A stretch of DNA of 20,963 bases from Lingula anatina (GCF_001039355.2 NW_019774469.1:1-20963); one strand, 5' to 3'; positions 9,248 through 19,613 are shown, counted from the first letter of the stretch. Program-made: numbers and translations. The notes: generated by a model not told the origin, from the letters alone.

Positions 9248-11001
9248 GTACTACACAAGCGGTTCATCATTGAAATACCACAGCATATTGAAAAAGCTTA
9301 TGGTCAATTGAAAGCTGTAATGTTGAAAACTAACTTGCGTGAACTGGACAATACACATCTAAAACAAATAGAGAGTGAACCAAACATATGGGAGTCTGGA
9401 CCTTTACCTATTACCATAGCTAAAGAAACATATTATTGGTATGAAATAAAGTGCACATGGAAGATCACCAGGTGGAACACCAAAAGTGTGACTGAAACTG
9501 AAAGACGAAAGGTCCACTCACGCATTTATCAGCGAGATGTTTTTAAGTTCCCAGGTATTGCAGCTGATCTTCAGCATCAAGATCAGTTTAAGGGAAAGCT
9601 ACTTTTGTTTAAAAGAATGCTTGCTTTCAGCACAGACATGAAACAGTGTTTAATTGAATGTGAAGATATGGAATTTCCAGGGCAATTATATCCGAAGGAT
9701 TTAGGGGAGTTATTCAAGCAGATAGCACATTTAATAGAGGAATACAAGCACTGTCCAGAAAAAATCCTAACAGCTTACTTTGTTGCAGGAGGGGTTTTAA
9801 GAGATCCTTCATCATTAGCAAGGTTGTGGGATAACAGTAGTGCAGAGCTTATCATTAGAAGTTTTAAATTTTGCACTGTTGCTGACATCCCTAGCAGTTG
9901 TAGCTGGATTGTTGAAAAACTAGCAGTGCAACTTTGCCAGTTGGCTTTCGGCAACAGCACTACATTGTTGCATTTAATTGACAATTTTAACCACCTACTC
10001 AGTATGGAAATCATCATCAAAATCATTTCATCCAACTTGAGAGTATTTTCCTCTCCATTCGAAACAACAGAAAACAAAAGACTATTTGAAACTGTGATGA
10101 GAAGACTAACCATTGAAAATATTGCATCGGAACACCTCCAAAGTTTATTTAAGATAATCATTTCTCAGTGTGTAAGTCCTGTAGACTTGCTGTTTTTCAA
10201 AGATAAATGTCTTGAATGGTCATGTGACAAATTGCTGATTAATGACTGTGTGGAACATATAAAAAAACGTATGGTGACTACATTGGAACAATTCACTAGC
10301 CAAAATGACATTCCAGAAAGAATAAATGAAGTTTTCCAGTTGTGGTGTAAATGTAGAGAGGATGACAGTATCAGCAGCCCAGAAACAGTGTGTATTTTTG
10401 AAAATTTCATCTTAAGGAAGATGCTTTCTAAAGGAGCTGCATGGAAAGATGACACAGCAGATATACTAAGAGACTTTTTGGGGGAACCCAAAATCTTTCT
10501 TTGTAAAGGTAAAGGTCATGACTTACTTCTTCGGTTATCAAGGAGTAAACAGAAATGCCTTCATGATCTTGTTCCGAGTATTTTAGCAATGGACAAATTT
10601 ACCAGTATGCCACATGATAAACTGGGCAATGTCACAGAAACTTGGTTGAGGACAGCATTAAATCACCATTGCAAGACAAATGTTGGATCACATATGAAGC
10701 CGTCTGATATCCCACAAATATACCGATATCTTCTCCAAGTCAGTGGTGTTCCTTCTGTAAACGCTTGTGTCAGAGTGACAGAAGAACTGGAAGATATTGT
10801 TAAGGCTGATATTAATCGGATGGATACGTCTTCAGTCCTTGACATTGTTCACCAAATGGAAAATCTCCCTGATCACGCACAGCCAGTATTCCATAAACAT
10901 GTCAAAGAAATGATCAAAACTGATCCCAGTGATGCAGGTGCATCGTTACAATTGGAGACATACCTCAAAGGCTTTAAAGGATCTAACCCATGCACTAACA
11001 G
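9248..11001 (+). CDS. Internal exon of a large helical protein, tentatively RNF213-like
   Basis: A 1,754-bp exon with one uninterrupted frame of 584 residues, bounded by ATTTTAG|GTACTAC and ACTAACAG|GTATGT. It starts VLHKRFIIEIPQH and ends GSNPCTNR, so it is internal and the initiator Met is elsewhere. An early block (about residues 45-110) holds PNIWESGPLPI, TYYWYEIKC, RKVHSRIYQRDVFKFPG and then FKGKLLLFKRML; the rest is leucine-rich and predicted helical (SSAELIIRSFKFC, HLLSMEIIIKIISS, DILRDFLGEPKIF). No membrane segment, signal peptide, Walker motif or RING is present. The GP-IP / YWYE / DVF-PG / FKGKL order recalls the N-terminal region before the AAA core of RNF213 (mysterin), a giant AAA+ E3 ubiquitin ligase; this is from memory and needs a profile search. 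No adjoining exons were found, so its introns are long, with the transposon and elements A/B in or beside them, or it is a gene fragment. Confidence 0.8.
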
Positions 11002-11694
11002 GTATGTAATGTATTTTTGATTTTATTTTTTAATTATAAAGATACTTATTTTTTTCCTTTGGTTTTGATAGCATACATTTGATATCTCATCCATATCCCA
11101 TGTACTATGAATATACTTGGTATACATATGCTTGGTCCTTATTGGTCAGACCAGTGAAAATTGTGCATACCCTCTACAAAAATTACATAACTACCCCTTT
11201 GTGTCAACAACATGGGATGATCTATGTCCTGTCAGTCATATCCGGTTTGCATTTACCCAAAGGCCACAAGGGTACACATGGCTTTTTACCATAAAGCTTA
11301 GGTATTAAATTTTACACTTGTTTGTATCAAGCATACCTGTGCACAAATGTGCATGACAACCATTTGGTGATAAGTAGTCATATGGGAAAAGAGAACAGGG
11401 AAATGACCATCAAAGGGATTTTCTAGAGTCAATAGCTGTGGAATGTAATATATTGGTGCAAAGTCTGTGTTTTGAACATTCTGATTCAGAATTAGAAATG
11501 CCTGAAAAGTGCAAGCATGGAAGATGTAGGTGGTAGGAATTCAGCTGTTATCCTGTAGTAACCCTAGTGTTGGGTTTTTGTTATACTTCTTTTGGGGATG
11601 CACTTTATTAAGCACATAAGTATTATCCAAAAAGCTTACAGGTACATTAATATCTTTGAATTGTCTATAAGAGTGCTGCTCAAAAGTTCATTTT
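11002..11694. other. Sequence 3' of the RNF213-like exon, no gene seen
   Basis: Starts with a consensus splice donor (GTATGT at 11002-11007), so it is probably intron. AT-rich, with no further exon in frame and no recognisable protein motif. Confidence 0.5.
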
Positions 11695-11724
11695 TATGTA
11701 CAGACACAGATGTGTCTGTACATA
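11695..11724. repeat. Terminal palindrome of element A, copy 1
   Basis: Arms TATGTACAGACACA and TGTGTCTGTACATA pair perfectly around a GA centre. The identical 30 bp are at 17956-17985, which marks the element's 5' end because flanking sequence differs outside it. Confidence 0.95.
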
Positions 11725-12592
11725 TTGCTATCACCTGCGTCTGTCGTCGCCGTCGTCGCTGGCGCCAGCGCGGTGCACTTTCAGCATAAACATGATAAGT
11801 GGAAGACATTTTTACTTTTTGGCTTTATATTTACAGAGCTGATGAATATTCATAAAACAGGTCAAGTTCGAAAATCAGCATGATCGGGCCATTCTTGCAG
11901 AAGTTATGCTGTTTTTTTCACTTTTCAGCATATATGCAACACTGTATACACATTTCAAGGAAAACTGATAGGCCTGTTGTCATGAAACTCAAAGGAGTGG
12001 TCAATCTTACTAAAACGCAGGTTGAGTTCGAAAATCAGCATAATCCGGCCATTATTTTAGAAGTTATGCTGTTTTTTCACATTTCCTCAGATTCAATTCT
12101 TAGGCATGTTAGCTGTCTCATTATTTTACTAATAAGATACACAAAAGTGTTTGTTTGACATTTCCTGCATCTTTACAACATTGTTAGTTGATTATGTGAA
12201 AATGATGGTAAACTTGTTATCGTGTATTGTGTAATAAAGTTTCAAAATGGAAATAAACTCATATCATTGCAGTTTGTCAGATTCAATCATTCACTATGTT
12301 AAGAATCTCAGAATGAGGAAATTGGACATTTAACACTGTTCTATTGATATTTTTCCCATCTCATCAGCTTTCTTAGTTGATTATATAAAAATGGCAGTAA
12401 ACTGTTAATTTTGTTTTATGTTAAAAAATTGTTAAAAATGGAAAAAATATATTTCAGAACCATGCTGTCTTGTTTACATTTTGGCATTTTCAAGGCATGA
12501 CTTTGAAATTCCATGGGCCTAAAGACCTTTGCTAGTCACATTTTCTGAATATCCATGATACTAATATTTTATTATTAAAAATTGATGTTCAT

Positions 12593-13682
12593 TATTGTAC
12601 CACCAACGTTAGCGCTGGCGGTACACATGGTTTTAGTCCCGTCCGGATCGTTCCGCTGGTTCCGCCATCATGTTACCGTTACTGGTTCTCCTCCTAGACG
12701 GTAAGGGCCTCCGTACCCATCTCTTGGATTTAGGTCACCTATAATCTCAACTCGTTCCACTTAAAATTTGGGCTTTGTCGGTATTGGGGTCTAGGTGTGG
12801 CACTCATTGCAATGCACCCTTGTCCAAAATTGGCAAAATAAAATGCTATTTATCTACCATACAGAAGGAGTTATGGGGAAAATTTCTACAGACGGCTTTC
12901 CAAAAGTCATATGTGTAGATTTCAAATATGTCCTTGGGTTTGACCTGTCTTTTATTTCAAGGTCAAACGGGCCAAAATTAAAAAAAAAAAAAAACGAAAT
13001 TTTTTACAAAAAAAAATTATTTGCCCTGTTATTCAGACACCACACAGACTTAACCAATAATATAATTGTAAAGTGTTACCCTTTGGGTCATCTTTCATCT
13101 CCGTGAATTTGGGGTCAATCGGTGCATTTTCATGGGAGTAGCGGCCATAAGATACCGAAACTGAAAACTGTCTCCAATTCGGGAACCGTTTATTGCTAGA
13201 GACCCATTTAAATGTGACCTTGAAATTGACCTTTGACCTACTTTACACCATAAACTGAACTTTGCAACTTTTTAATGCTTTTATTTTCAAAATTGGCAGA
13301 GATACGCCCATAGTTACTGTTGAATTTGAATAGAAAGTCATACGAGGCAATTTACTGTGACCTTAAAATTGACCTTTGACCTACTTTTAACCATGAACTG
13401 AACTTTGCAAATTTTATTCCCTTTTATCTCCAAATCTAGCAGAAATAGGTTCACAGTTACTATTGAACTTGAATATGAAGTCATTAGAGGCAATTTACTG
13501 TTTCCTTTTCTTTTTTTTTTTTTTTGCATATTTTGAGAGTTCTTGTTGATTGCATTTTTACAGCTTGTCAAGCACAAGACTGGTGGTGGTATCCCTTTTT
13601 TGTGTGTGGGGGGGTCTATACGATCGCGCTTACTTGGTGGTACAATATTCGGAGGCGGTATCGCCTCTCTGATCCTCTTGTT
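12593..13682 (+). mobile_element. Element B, copy 1: HINE-like element nested in element A
   Basis: The left terminus TATTGTACCACCAA (12593-12606) is perfectly inverted at 13634-13647 (TTGGTGGTACAATA); with one gap and one mismatch the pairing extends to about 23 bp. A stem-loop GAGGCG-GTAT-CGCCTC (13652-13667) follows, and the end CCTCTTGTT resembles element A's end. Removing 12593-13682 restores the ~335-bp period of element A, which supports both borders. A hairpin overlaps the 5' terminus (12597-12624). The core holds two 143-bp units. A second copy starts at 20591. No protein is encoded. Confidence 0.8.
13214..13504. repeat. 143-bp tandem core of element B
   Basis: Two units start GTGACCTT at 13214 and 13357. 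Each has TTGACCTTTGACCTACTTT, an ACTGAACTTTGCAA box, TTATYTCCAAA-like sequence and a GGCAATTTACTGT end. A diverged relative lies near 6960-7110. Confidence 0.85.
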
Positions 13683-14798
13683 CTGTTAAAAATTTTGCAA
13701 TATTGCATCAAACTTTGAAGAAACCCCTATTTTGGGCACTGCTCCCATGATGACTATTTAAGGAAAACCATGTCACTTACTGTTCTCAAACTTATAGGAA
13801 AGAAACATGGGACTAAAATACAGTTTCAGTAGGCAATGCAGTCTGTTTGGTAAATTTTTCTGGCAGTTAAACATTTTTTTGTGAAAATTTAATTTTTCAC
13901 ATATTGGCATTTTCAAGGTGTGACTTTAAAGTTCCATGGCCCTGAAGACCTTTGCTAGTCACATTTTCTGAATATCCATGATACTAATATTTTCTTATCA
14001 AAAATTGATGGTCATTATGCTGTTAAACATTATGTAATGTTGCATCAAAATTTGAAGAAACCCCTATTTTGGGCACTTCTCCCATGATGACCATTATGGG
14101 AAAACCATGTTACTTATGATTGTCAAACTTTCAAAAAAGAAACACAGGACTAAAATGTAGAGTTGGAAAAGGAGTCTAATTGGCTTCTTTTTCTGGAAGT
14201 TAATTATACATTTTAGTGAAATATTTATTTTTTTGTGTTGGCATATTCATTTTGGGACTCAGAGCTCCCATGAACATGAAGCCGAATAGTAATCAAATTT
14301 TCTACATGTCCATGCTATTTATAGTCAATAATCAAAAATTGGTGATAATTATTCTGTAATTTATTATGTAATGTTACATCAAAATTGACAAAAATCTTTT
14401 TGCACTGCTACTACAAACATTATGAAAAGAAAACTGTGTTTTTTATTATTATTTTTAACTTACAAGTATGATGTTTAGGATTGGCATGCAGTTCAAATTA
14501 GAAAGCCAGCTCGATTGGGTTATCATTTATTATTGAATTTATGCAATTTTGTGTGAAATTTTCATTTATCTCTTTCTGTTTTTTTCAAAGTGTGAACTTG
14601 AACTCCCATGGGCCTGAACCCTAATGCATGTTACACATTTTACTAACATTGGTATTACCTGTTGAGCATAATTAAAATTTGATGTTGAATTTGCAGTTAA
14701 ACATTATGTACTTTTGCATCAGACTTGACAGTAGCCTATTTTGTGCATTGTTATTTTCTGCTTTTTGTCTGTACATTTGACAGCTTTGCTGCCTTGTT

Positions 14799-15242
14799 AC
14801 AGAATGGCAAGTTGGCATATGACTTCGGTACTGTTAACTGGAAAGCATTGTGTGGAGAAAGCATTGTGTGGAGAATGGACCTATTATAATATATTCCAGC
14901 TATGTAAAAAATTAGGTCAAAGCTTCCTGTGGCCTCAGAGCTTTTAAACTTAAAGGTGGAAATTCCACTGCAGAAAATATTCTAAATTGAAAATTCCTGC
15001 TGATTTCAGTCTTGTTGCAATTCCACCTCTGAAAGAAATTTAAGTTTGATAGTTCCTGCTGCTCGAAGACTTAATGTCAGTGTTACACCTCAATTTTGAA
15101 TTATACCTGGAAAACGGAACATTGTGCCTGGACTACAGGCGTAACTGAGCAGGAATGGGAAGCAATCTCCCATCTCCTGCTCATTTATGCCCAGCATTTT
15201 GAGTTTACTATTCCCTCTGCTTTTCATCTATTTTCCGTCAAG
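14799..15242. other. Spacer after element A copy 1, no gene seen
   Basis: Contains a short direct duplication GCATTGTGTGGAGA around 14844-14873 and a palindrome GTGGAAATTCCAC (14956-14968). No conserved coding signal. Confidence 0.4.
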
Positions 15243-15276
15243 ATGGCGCTTGGACCTTTCGTACAGAACTTAATTG
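15243..15276 (+). CDS. Possible short first exon (MALGPFVQNLI...)
   Basis: An ATG in strong context inside a YY1-like motif (TCAAGATGGCGCT) is followed by 11 codons and a good donor, AATTG|GTAAGA. YY1 motifs overlapping start codons are common at animal promoters. No partner exon was identified, although a degraded THAP domain starts about 400 bp downstream on the same strand. It may be chance. Confidence 0.25.
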
Positions 15277-15635
15277 GTAAGATTACTGGACTAGGGTGTA
15301 AACAAACATAACGGTAATCAACTATGCAAACTTATCCATTTCTGTCTCAGTGTCCTCTTAGTTCCCCTGTGTATGTGTGAGGTGGATCAGAGGTACAGGG
15401 TTTTGGTCTTTTTTTATGGAGACAGAGAGACCTGTTTTAAGGCTGTGTTAAGAATAGGAATTATCGTACTAACAAGATGGATCGATCTCAGCCGGGATTC
15501 TGGCTAAGGGGCAGTCAATGTAGACAGTTTAATTGACTATTTTCATCTTTTCCATGTTGAAAATTGTATAGTGAGAAAGTGAGTCCTTCCTATGTCGAAA
15601 AACTCACCATATATCGGTACTGAGAACCATGCTTC
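15277..15635. other. AT-rich spacer, no gene seen
   Basis: Would be the start of an intron if the short exon at 15243-15276 is real. No repeats or motifs stand out. Confidence 0.3.
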
Positions 15636-15850
15636 AGCTTACTTTATTTCCTGCTGCAACATTAATAGTAACCGAGATCGATACCTGGGTTTTTATAAGT
15701 TACCAACAAACAAACCCGTGAAAAATATGGGTAGACAACATTGATAGAGCCGATAAAAAGGGAAGTTTAGCAAGTTTGGGCCAAGACAGGGCACTGCATT
15801 TGAGCGGAATATTTTAAAGGCGGGAAGAAAAATATAATCATAAGAGATCA
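15636..15850 (+). pseudogene. Degraded THAP domain
   Basis: One frame reads CCNINSNRDRYLGFYKLPT, close to the N-terminal half of invertebrate THAP domains (Cys pair, N-R-D, then FYKLP). About 35 codons later, in a shifted frame, comes *-AEYFKGGKK, where family members have C-x2-HF-GG: the Cys codon is TGA and the zinc-binding His is TAT (Tyr). Several stops and at least one frameshift lie between, so the domain cannot fold or bind zinc. It is not a copy of the THAP exon at 206-425, because the residues differ. An acceptor-like TTACTTTTCAG ends at about 15920. The match is by eye. Confidence 0.5.
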
Positions 15851-16260
15851 ATGGTGCTTAAAAACAACCAGAAAAGTTAGTTAACTGGGGAACCTTGACA
15901 AGACAACTTTTACTTTTCAGTGGAAATAAAAAAGAGATGTCTGTGGTCACGATAATAATTTCTACTGTACATTGCATTCAGACCCTAAAATAATACTAAC
16001 ACCTGTGAAGGAAAAAAACTGGGATTATTTATGAAATGGAGGACAAACTGCACGATCCTCAAACAGATTTTACAGATAAATCAACATATCTTATGTAGTA
16101 TCGTCAAAAAATTCAGGTTAAAATGATGCGTGCTATAAACATTATAAAGAATTGAAAAAAAATGAAGAAGATTAAAACATAGAAAATGCTAAGTATGAAG
16201 TTACAGAAAAAGAAACCAAAAGCTGTTAAAGCAATAATAACTCTTCCTTTGAGATTTAAA

Positions 16261-16288
16261 ATTCTGCAAGAAATACATTGTAAACAAT
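16261..16288. repeat. Left arm of a 28-bp perfect inverted repeat
   Basis: These 28 bases are the exact reverse complement of 16720-16747. The 431 bp between the arms hold a CpG-rich patch and a possible first exon. The right arm overlaps the loop of a separate hairpin. Confidence 0.9.
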
Positions 16289-16375
16289 GAATGGAAATAT
16301 ATTCTATTGTATTTAACCACTAAAACAGCTGTTATTGTAGTAAAACTAAAATCTGTGCTTATCAATAGGGCTTTC

Positions 16376-16497
16376 GATGCCTTTCTTCCTGGTCGTCAAG
16401 GCATCCGTTGCTAATGACGTAAGGATGTCACGCATATTCTCGCGTTCATTCGAGACCAAAATAACATGGCGCGAAACGCGTTGATCCAGACGCAGAT
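16376..16497 (+). promoter_or_regulatory. CpG-rich patch with CRE-like site and possible first exon
   Basis: This patch is richer in CpG than its surroundings. It holds a TGACGTAA CRE/ATF-like site near 16415 and an ATG at 16466 opening MARNALIQTQ, followed by the donor AT|GTAAGT (16498). The combination looks like a small promoter plus first exon on the plus strand. No downstream exon could be tied to it, and only 32 bases would be coding. Confidence 0.25.
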
Positions 16498-16701
16498 GTA
16501 AGTTGCGAGTTCTTGTACAGTGCGCCACATAACGAAAAGCCCAGAATGGCACACATTGTGGATATAAATGCATTTTTAACAAAAAGACGAATATATCTCA
16601 TGAATCTTATATTATTGTTATATAGTGTTGTTGTTGTCTGCTTTTCCTGCGGTTTTAAGTAGGTCACCAGTGACTATGCAATGTCAGAGAGGGCTCCGTC
16701 A

Positions 16702-16765
16702 GTTAAAATCTCTTAAAAGATTGTTTACAATGTATTTCTTGCAGAATCTCTTAAGAGATTTTAAC
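16702..16765. repeat. 64-nt near-perfect hairpin
   Basis: Arms 16702-16722 and 16745-16765 pair at 20 of 21 positions around a 22-nt loop. Size and pairing are in the range of a pre-miRNA stem, but the arms are AT-rich, each contains TCTTAA, and a MITE remnant is an alternative. The loop and parts of the inner arms form the right copy of a 28-bp inverted repeat whose partner is at 16261-16288. Confidence 0.7.
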
Positions 16766-17432
16766 AAAAAAATGTACGTTTAGGAAAAAAGCCCTGGATT
16801 AACTTTGAATGCAGGAATGGGGTTGTTGACCATAGGTAAGTACGGGAATTTTTTTTTTTTTTCCAGGAAAATCCAATTTTTGGCCAAAACGAAGAGTTAT
16901 TATGACTTTAAGTTTTACACTGGGTTTGCTGTTTAAGAAGAATTTGCATGTCTTCTTGTATCCAGGTACTACTGGTGTGTACAAGTAGGGCTAAAATTGC
17001 CAAGACAGAGACACACCAAGAAAAAAATAAGCCCAGCTCAGAACTTGTATTGAACGTATTATAGGCAAAATAAACACTACCATTTATTGAGTAATGTATT
17101 TCCGAACTCAATGGTAAGTGAATTGGACAAGTTATGTGTCATACAGAGTTAATACTTAAAGACAGACTCAGTGGGTTAGACCCTTCAAATAGCAAGGAAA
17201 TGAATTTTCCTGGAAACCTCACCAGTTTTCCCATAATGGCCAAAATATCTCCTATCCAAAACTGTTCAGAAAATGAAGCTACATAAAACTGTTTTTAAGT
17301 TCCATTAATTTATTTAAGACGACTCGCCTTTAATACTCAGCTACCATCTCACAGTATGGCTTCAGAGTGCGCAATTTCTCGCTAAGTCTATTCACGGATT
17401 ACTATGAATGAAATACTACGACTGAGACCCGG
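16766..17432. other. Spacer, no gene seen
   Basis: AT-rich sequence with a T-run near 16851-16862. Short open frames on both strands lack family motifs and splice context. Confidence 0.35.
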
Positions 17433-17684
17433 ATGTCACTATTTGGTGCCAAGAAAGCCAAGATAGAGACGCGGGGAAAGTATTGCAACTGGGACAAAAG
17501 AGGCAGAAAAAATTTATAAGCCTACACTACGGTTCTTTAATTATGGAAACTATGAAGAATCTAGCAAAAAAAAAAAAAAAAAAAGCTACCCATACAGTCT
17601 CTCTTGGTAGTGAGGTGGGCCGCTGGAAGAAGCTGAAAAAAATTAATGTCAAGTTTGAGGCAGTGGCAAAACTTCTCCTCAGTC
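17433..17684 (+). pseudogene. Broken coding fragment (GSEVGRWKKLKK motif)
   Basis: Two frames look protein-like. From ATG 17433 one reads MSLFGAKKAKIETRGKYC then NWDKRGRKNL before a stop. A second, ending at the donor AGTC|GTGAGT (17685), reads THTVSLGSEVGRWKKLKK then INVKFEAVAKLLLSRE. An A-run of about 18 separates the clear parts. The second stretch recalls a short conserved segment (G-S-E-x-x-RW-x-LK ... A-x-LLL) seen downstream of zinc fingers in uncharacterised invertebrate proteins. I cannot name the family. A frameshifted gene or an exon interrupted by a retroposon tail are both possible. Confidence 0.35.
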
Positions 17685-17796
17685 GTGAGTATATTAGTAC
17701 GCTAAACAGGTCTCAAGTTTATGCATGGCTTTTATTTCAGCCCATTTACTATGTTTCTGGCCATACAAAGTTAGTAAAAAGCTCAATTTCGATCTT

Positions 17797-17916
17797 CATA
17801 TATGCCCTGCACCGTGACGTCAGTATCATCACCTATGTTATGACTGAACCATGCTGTGATTGGTCGTAAGAGAGGGAAAATTCAGGTCGTGCCCTAAGCC
17901 GGAAGTACTTCCGGCT
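17797..17916 (-). promoter_or_regulatory. CRE / CCAAT / palindromic ETS cluster
   Basis: On the minus strand the order is a perfect 20-bp palindrome AGCCGGAAGTACTTCCGGCT (17897-17916, two ETS cores head to head), a CCAAT box (GACCAATC, complement of 17858-17865), a perfect CRE TGACGTCA (17815-17822) and a TATA-like CATATATGA (about 17797-17805). Spacing of 35-40 bp between sites is promoter-like. No convincing minus-strand first exon follows. The cluster ends 40 bp before element A copy 2. Confidence 0.45.
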
Positions 17917-17955
17917 GTGCTCCGAAATAATGATAAATAGTTTTCGTTTTCTAAT

Positions 17956-17985
17956 TATGTACAGACACAGATGTGTCTGTACATA
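17956..17985. repeat. Terminal palindrome of element A, copy 2
   Basis: Identical to 11695-11724. Sequence immediately upstream differs between the two copies, placing the element border here. Confidence 0.95.
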
Positions 17986-19446
17986 TAGCCATCACCTGCG
18001 TCTGTCGTCGTCGCCGTGCACTTTCACCGATAACACGATAAGTGAAAAACCGTTTTACCTTTTGTCTTGAAACTTACAGAACTGATGAATATTCATAATA
18101 CGCAGATCAAGTTCGAAAATCAGCATGATCAGTCCATTTTGATGGAAGTTATGCTGTTTTTTCACTTTTTTCAGCATATTTATAACACCGATAACACGAT
18201 AAGTGAAAAACCATTTTACCTTTTGGCTTGAAACTTACAGAACTGATGAATATTCATAATACGCAGGTCAAGTTTGAAAATCAGCGTGATCGGAGCAATT
18301 TTATGGAAGTTATGCTGTTTTTTTCACTTTTTTCAGCATATATGCAATACCAATAACACATTTCAAGGAAAATCGATTGGCCAATTGTCTTGAAATTCAC
18401 AGGGGTGATGAGTCTTACTGAAATACAGATGAAGTTTAAAAATAAGTTTGATCGGTTCAGTTTTGGTGAAGTTATGCCTTTTTTTGTATATAAGTGTTTT
18501 TTCCTCAGATTTAATTCTTAGGCATGTTAACAATCTCATTTATGAACTAATTAAATATGTAAAGGTGATCCTTTGACATTTCCTGCATCTTAACAATATT
18601 GTTAGTTGATTATATAAAAATGAAGGTGTGACTCTGAACTTCCATGGCCTTCAAGACCTTTCCATGTCACATTTTCTGAATATCCATGATACTTTTATTT
18701 TATTATTAAAAATTGATGGTCATTATGCTATATTGCATAAAAGTTGAAGAAAAACCTATTTTGGACATCGCTGCTGGAATGACCATTAAGGAAAAACCAT
18801 GTTACTTATGATATTCAAACTAACTGAAAAGTTTCCTAAGACTGAAGTGCAGTTTGTGTTGGAAAATCAGTGTGATTGTCAGTGTGTTTTCTGTTTTGGG
18901 AGTAATGCAGCTCTAAAGAGTGCTATATGGGGCTACTACTTGCCAAATTAATTTCCAAGTGCCCATTAAATAGGATTACATAAAACACACGTTGAGATTT
19001 CCCAGTAAAGCCCCATAGGTTAAGCTCTCTTAACTGTGTCACATAATTAGGAATTGGTGATAATTATGCAGGTAAATGTTGTTTAATATTGCAAATAAGT
19101 TTACAAAAGAAAAAAAAATGTGTAACGCCAACATTAATGCTGTATTATCCTCAAACACATTGGGGTTATTCATATCATGTTAATACAGCAAGATTAAAAG
19201 TTTGAATAGCAGCTTTATTGGAATATTTTTGTGGTGTTTTCTTTTAAAATTTTTTTTCAAACATTTTCAGCTCCCATTCACCTGAAGCTCTTCACATTTT
19301 CTGTATTTCCACATAAGCAGTTGCATTGGTTTTTATGTCTTTGACATTATGTAATATTATTTTATGCACTGTTATCATTTTTCAAATATTGGGATTTTCA
19401 TTATGTGAATTTGAACTCTCATGGTCCTGAAACTGTAATCTTATTG

Positions 19447-19613
19447 CAGGGGCGGATTGAGGCTGTCTTCTGGGTCTTTCAGAAGATGGTCAGATTTTAA
19501 AGTTCACATTCATGGGTATCTGTTTTTTCTGTTGGAAGACCATCAAAAATGGAGGATGGATCAACAAAGATAATTTGGAATACTGTCAGAAAAAACCTCT
19601 GGATCTGCTCCTG
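19447..19613. mobile_element. 167-bp MITE nested in element A copy 2
   Basis: The left end CAGGGGCGGATTGAGG is inverted, imperfectly, at the right end (CCTCTGGATCTGCTCCTG). Both sides carry TTATTG (19441-19446 and 19614-19619), a likely target-site duplication. Element A copy 1 has no such insert at the matching place (near 14620) and acts as the empty site. The CAGGGGCGGATC-type terminus recalls hAT MITEs, but hAT elements usually duplicate 8 bp and only 6 bp are clear here. Confidence 0.6.

Larger units (their letters stand above)
11695..14798 (+). mobile_element. Element A, copy 1: pearl/HINE-like tandem-repeat element, interrupted by element B
   Basis: Shares start, end and internal order with the copy at 17956-19782. 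It opens with a 30-bp palindrome (11695-11724, 14-bp arms around GA) containing TGTACAGACA (11697-11706). The inverted copy TGTCTGTACA is at 14766-14775, followed by a stem-loop GACAGC-TTT-GCTGCC (14779-14793, one mismatch) and a shared end CTTGTT. Inside are two ~160-bp units (GTTCGAAAATCAGCA at 11866 and 12026), then about four diverged ~335-bp units (the CATTTTCTGAATATCCATGA box at 12539 and 13962, with diverged equivalents near 14297 and 14633). Element B interrupts it at about 12593-13682. Subterminal inverted repeats, tandem core and 3' stem-loop match descriptions of Helentron-associated elements and of bivalve pearl/CvA elements, whose core unit is also about 160 bp. No protein is encoded. 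Confidence 0.8.

Noticed and set aside
9308-9310. TTG at 9308 as a translation start
   Set aside because: The frame is open back to the acceptor at 9248, so the exon is internal and this codon is an ordinary Leu.
9775-10845. Minus-strand open frames under the RNF213-like exon
   Set aside because: They are shadows of the 584-codon plus-strand exon, with no motif or splice context of their own.
11079-11308. Two overlapping small open frames after the RNF213-like exon
   Set aside because: No conserved motif, no acceptor in phase, and AT-rich sequence after a consensus donor; treated as intron.
11695-14798. Element A as a canonical Helitron with a 3' CTRR end
   Set aside because: Neither border ends in CTRR on either strand; the subterminal inverted repeats and 3' stem-loop fit the Helentron-associated type better.
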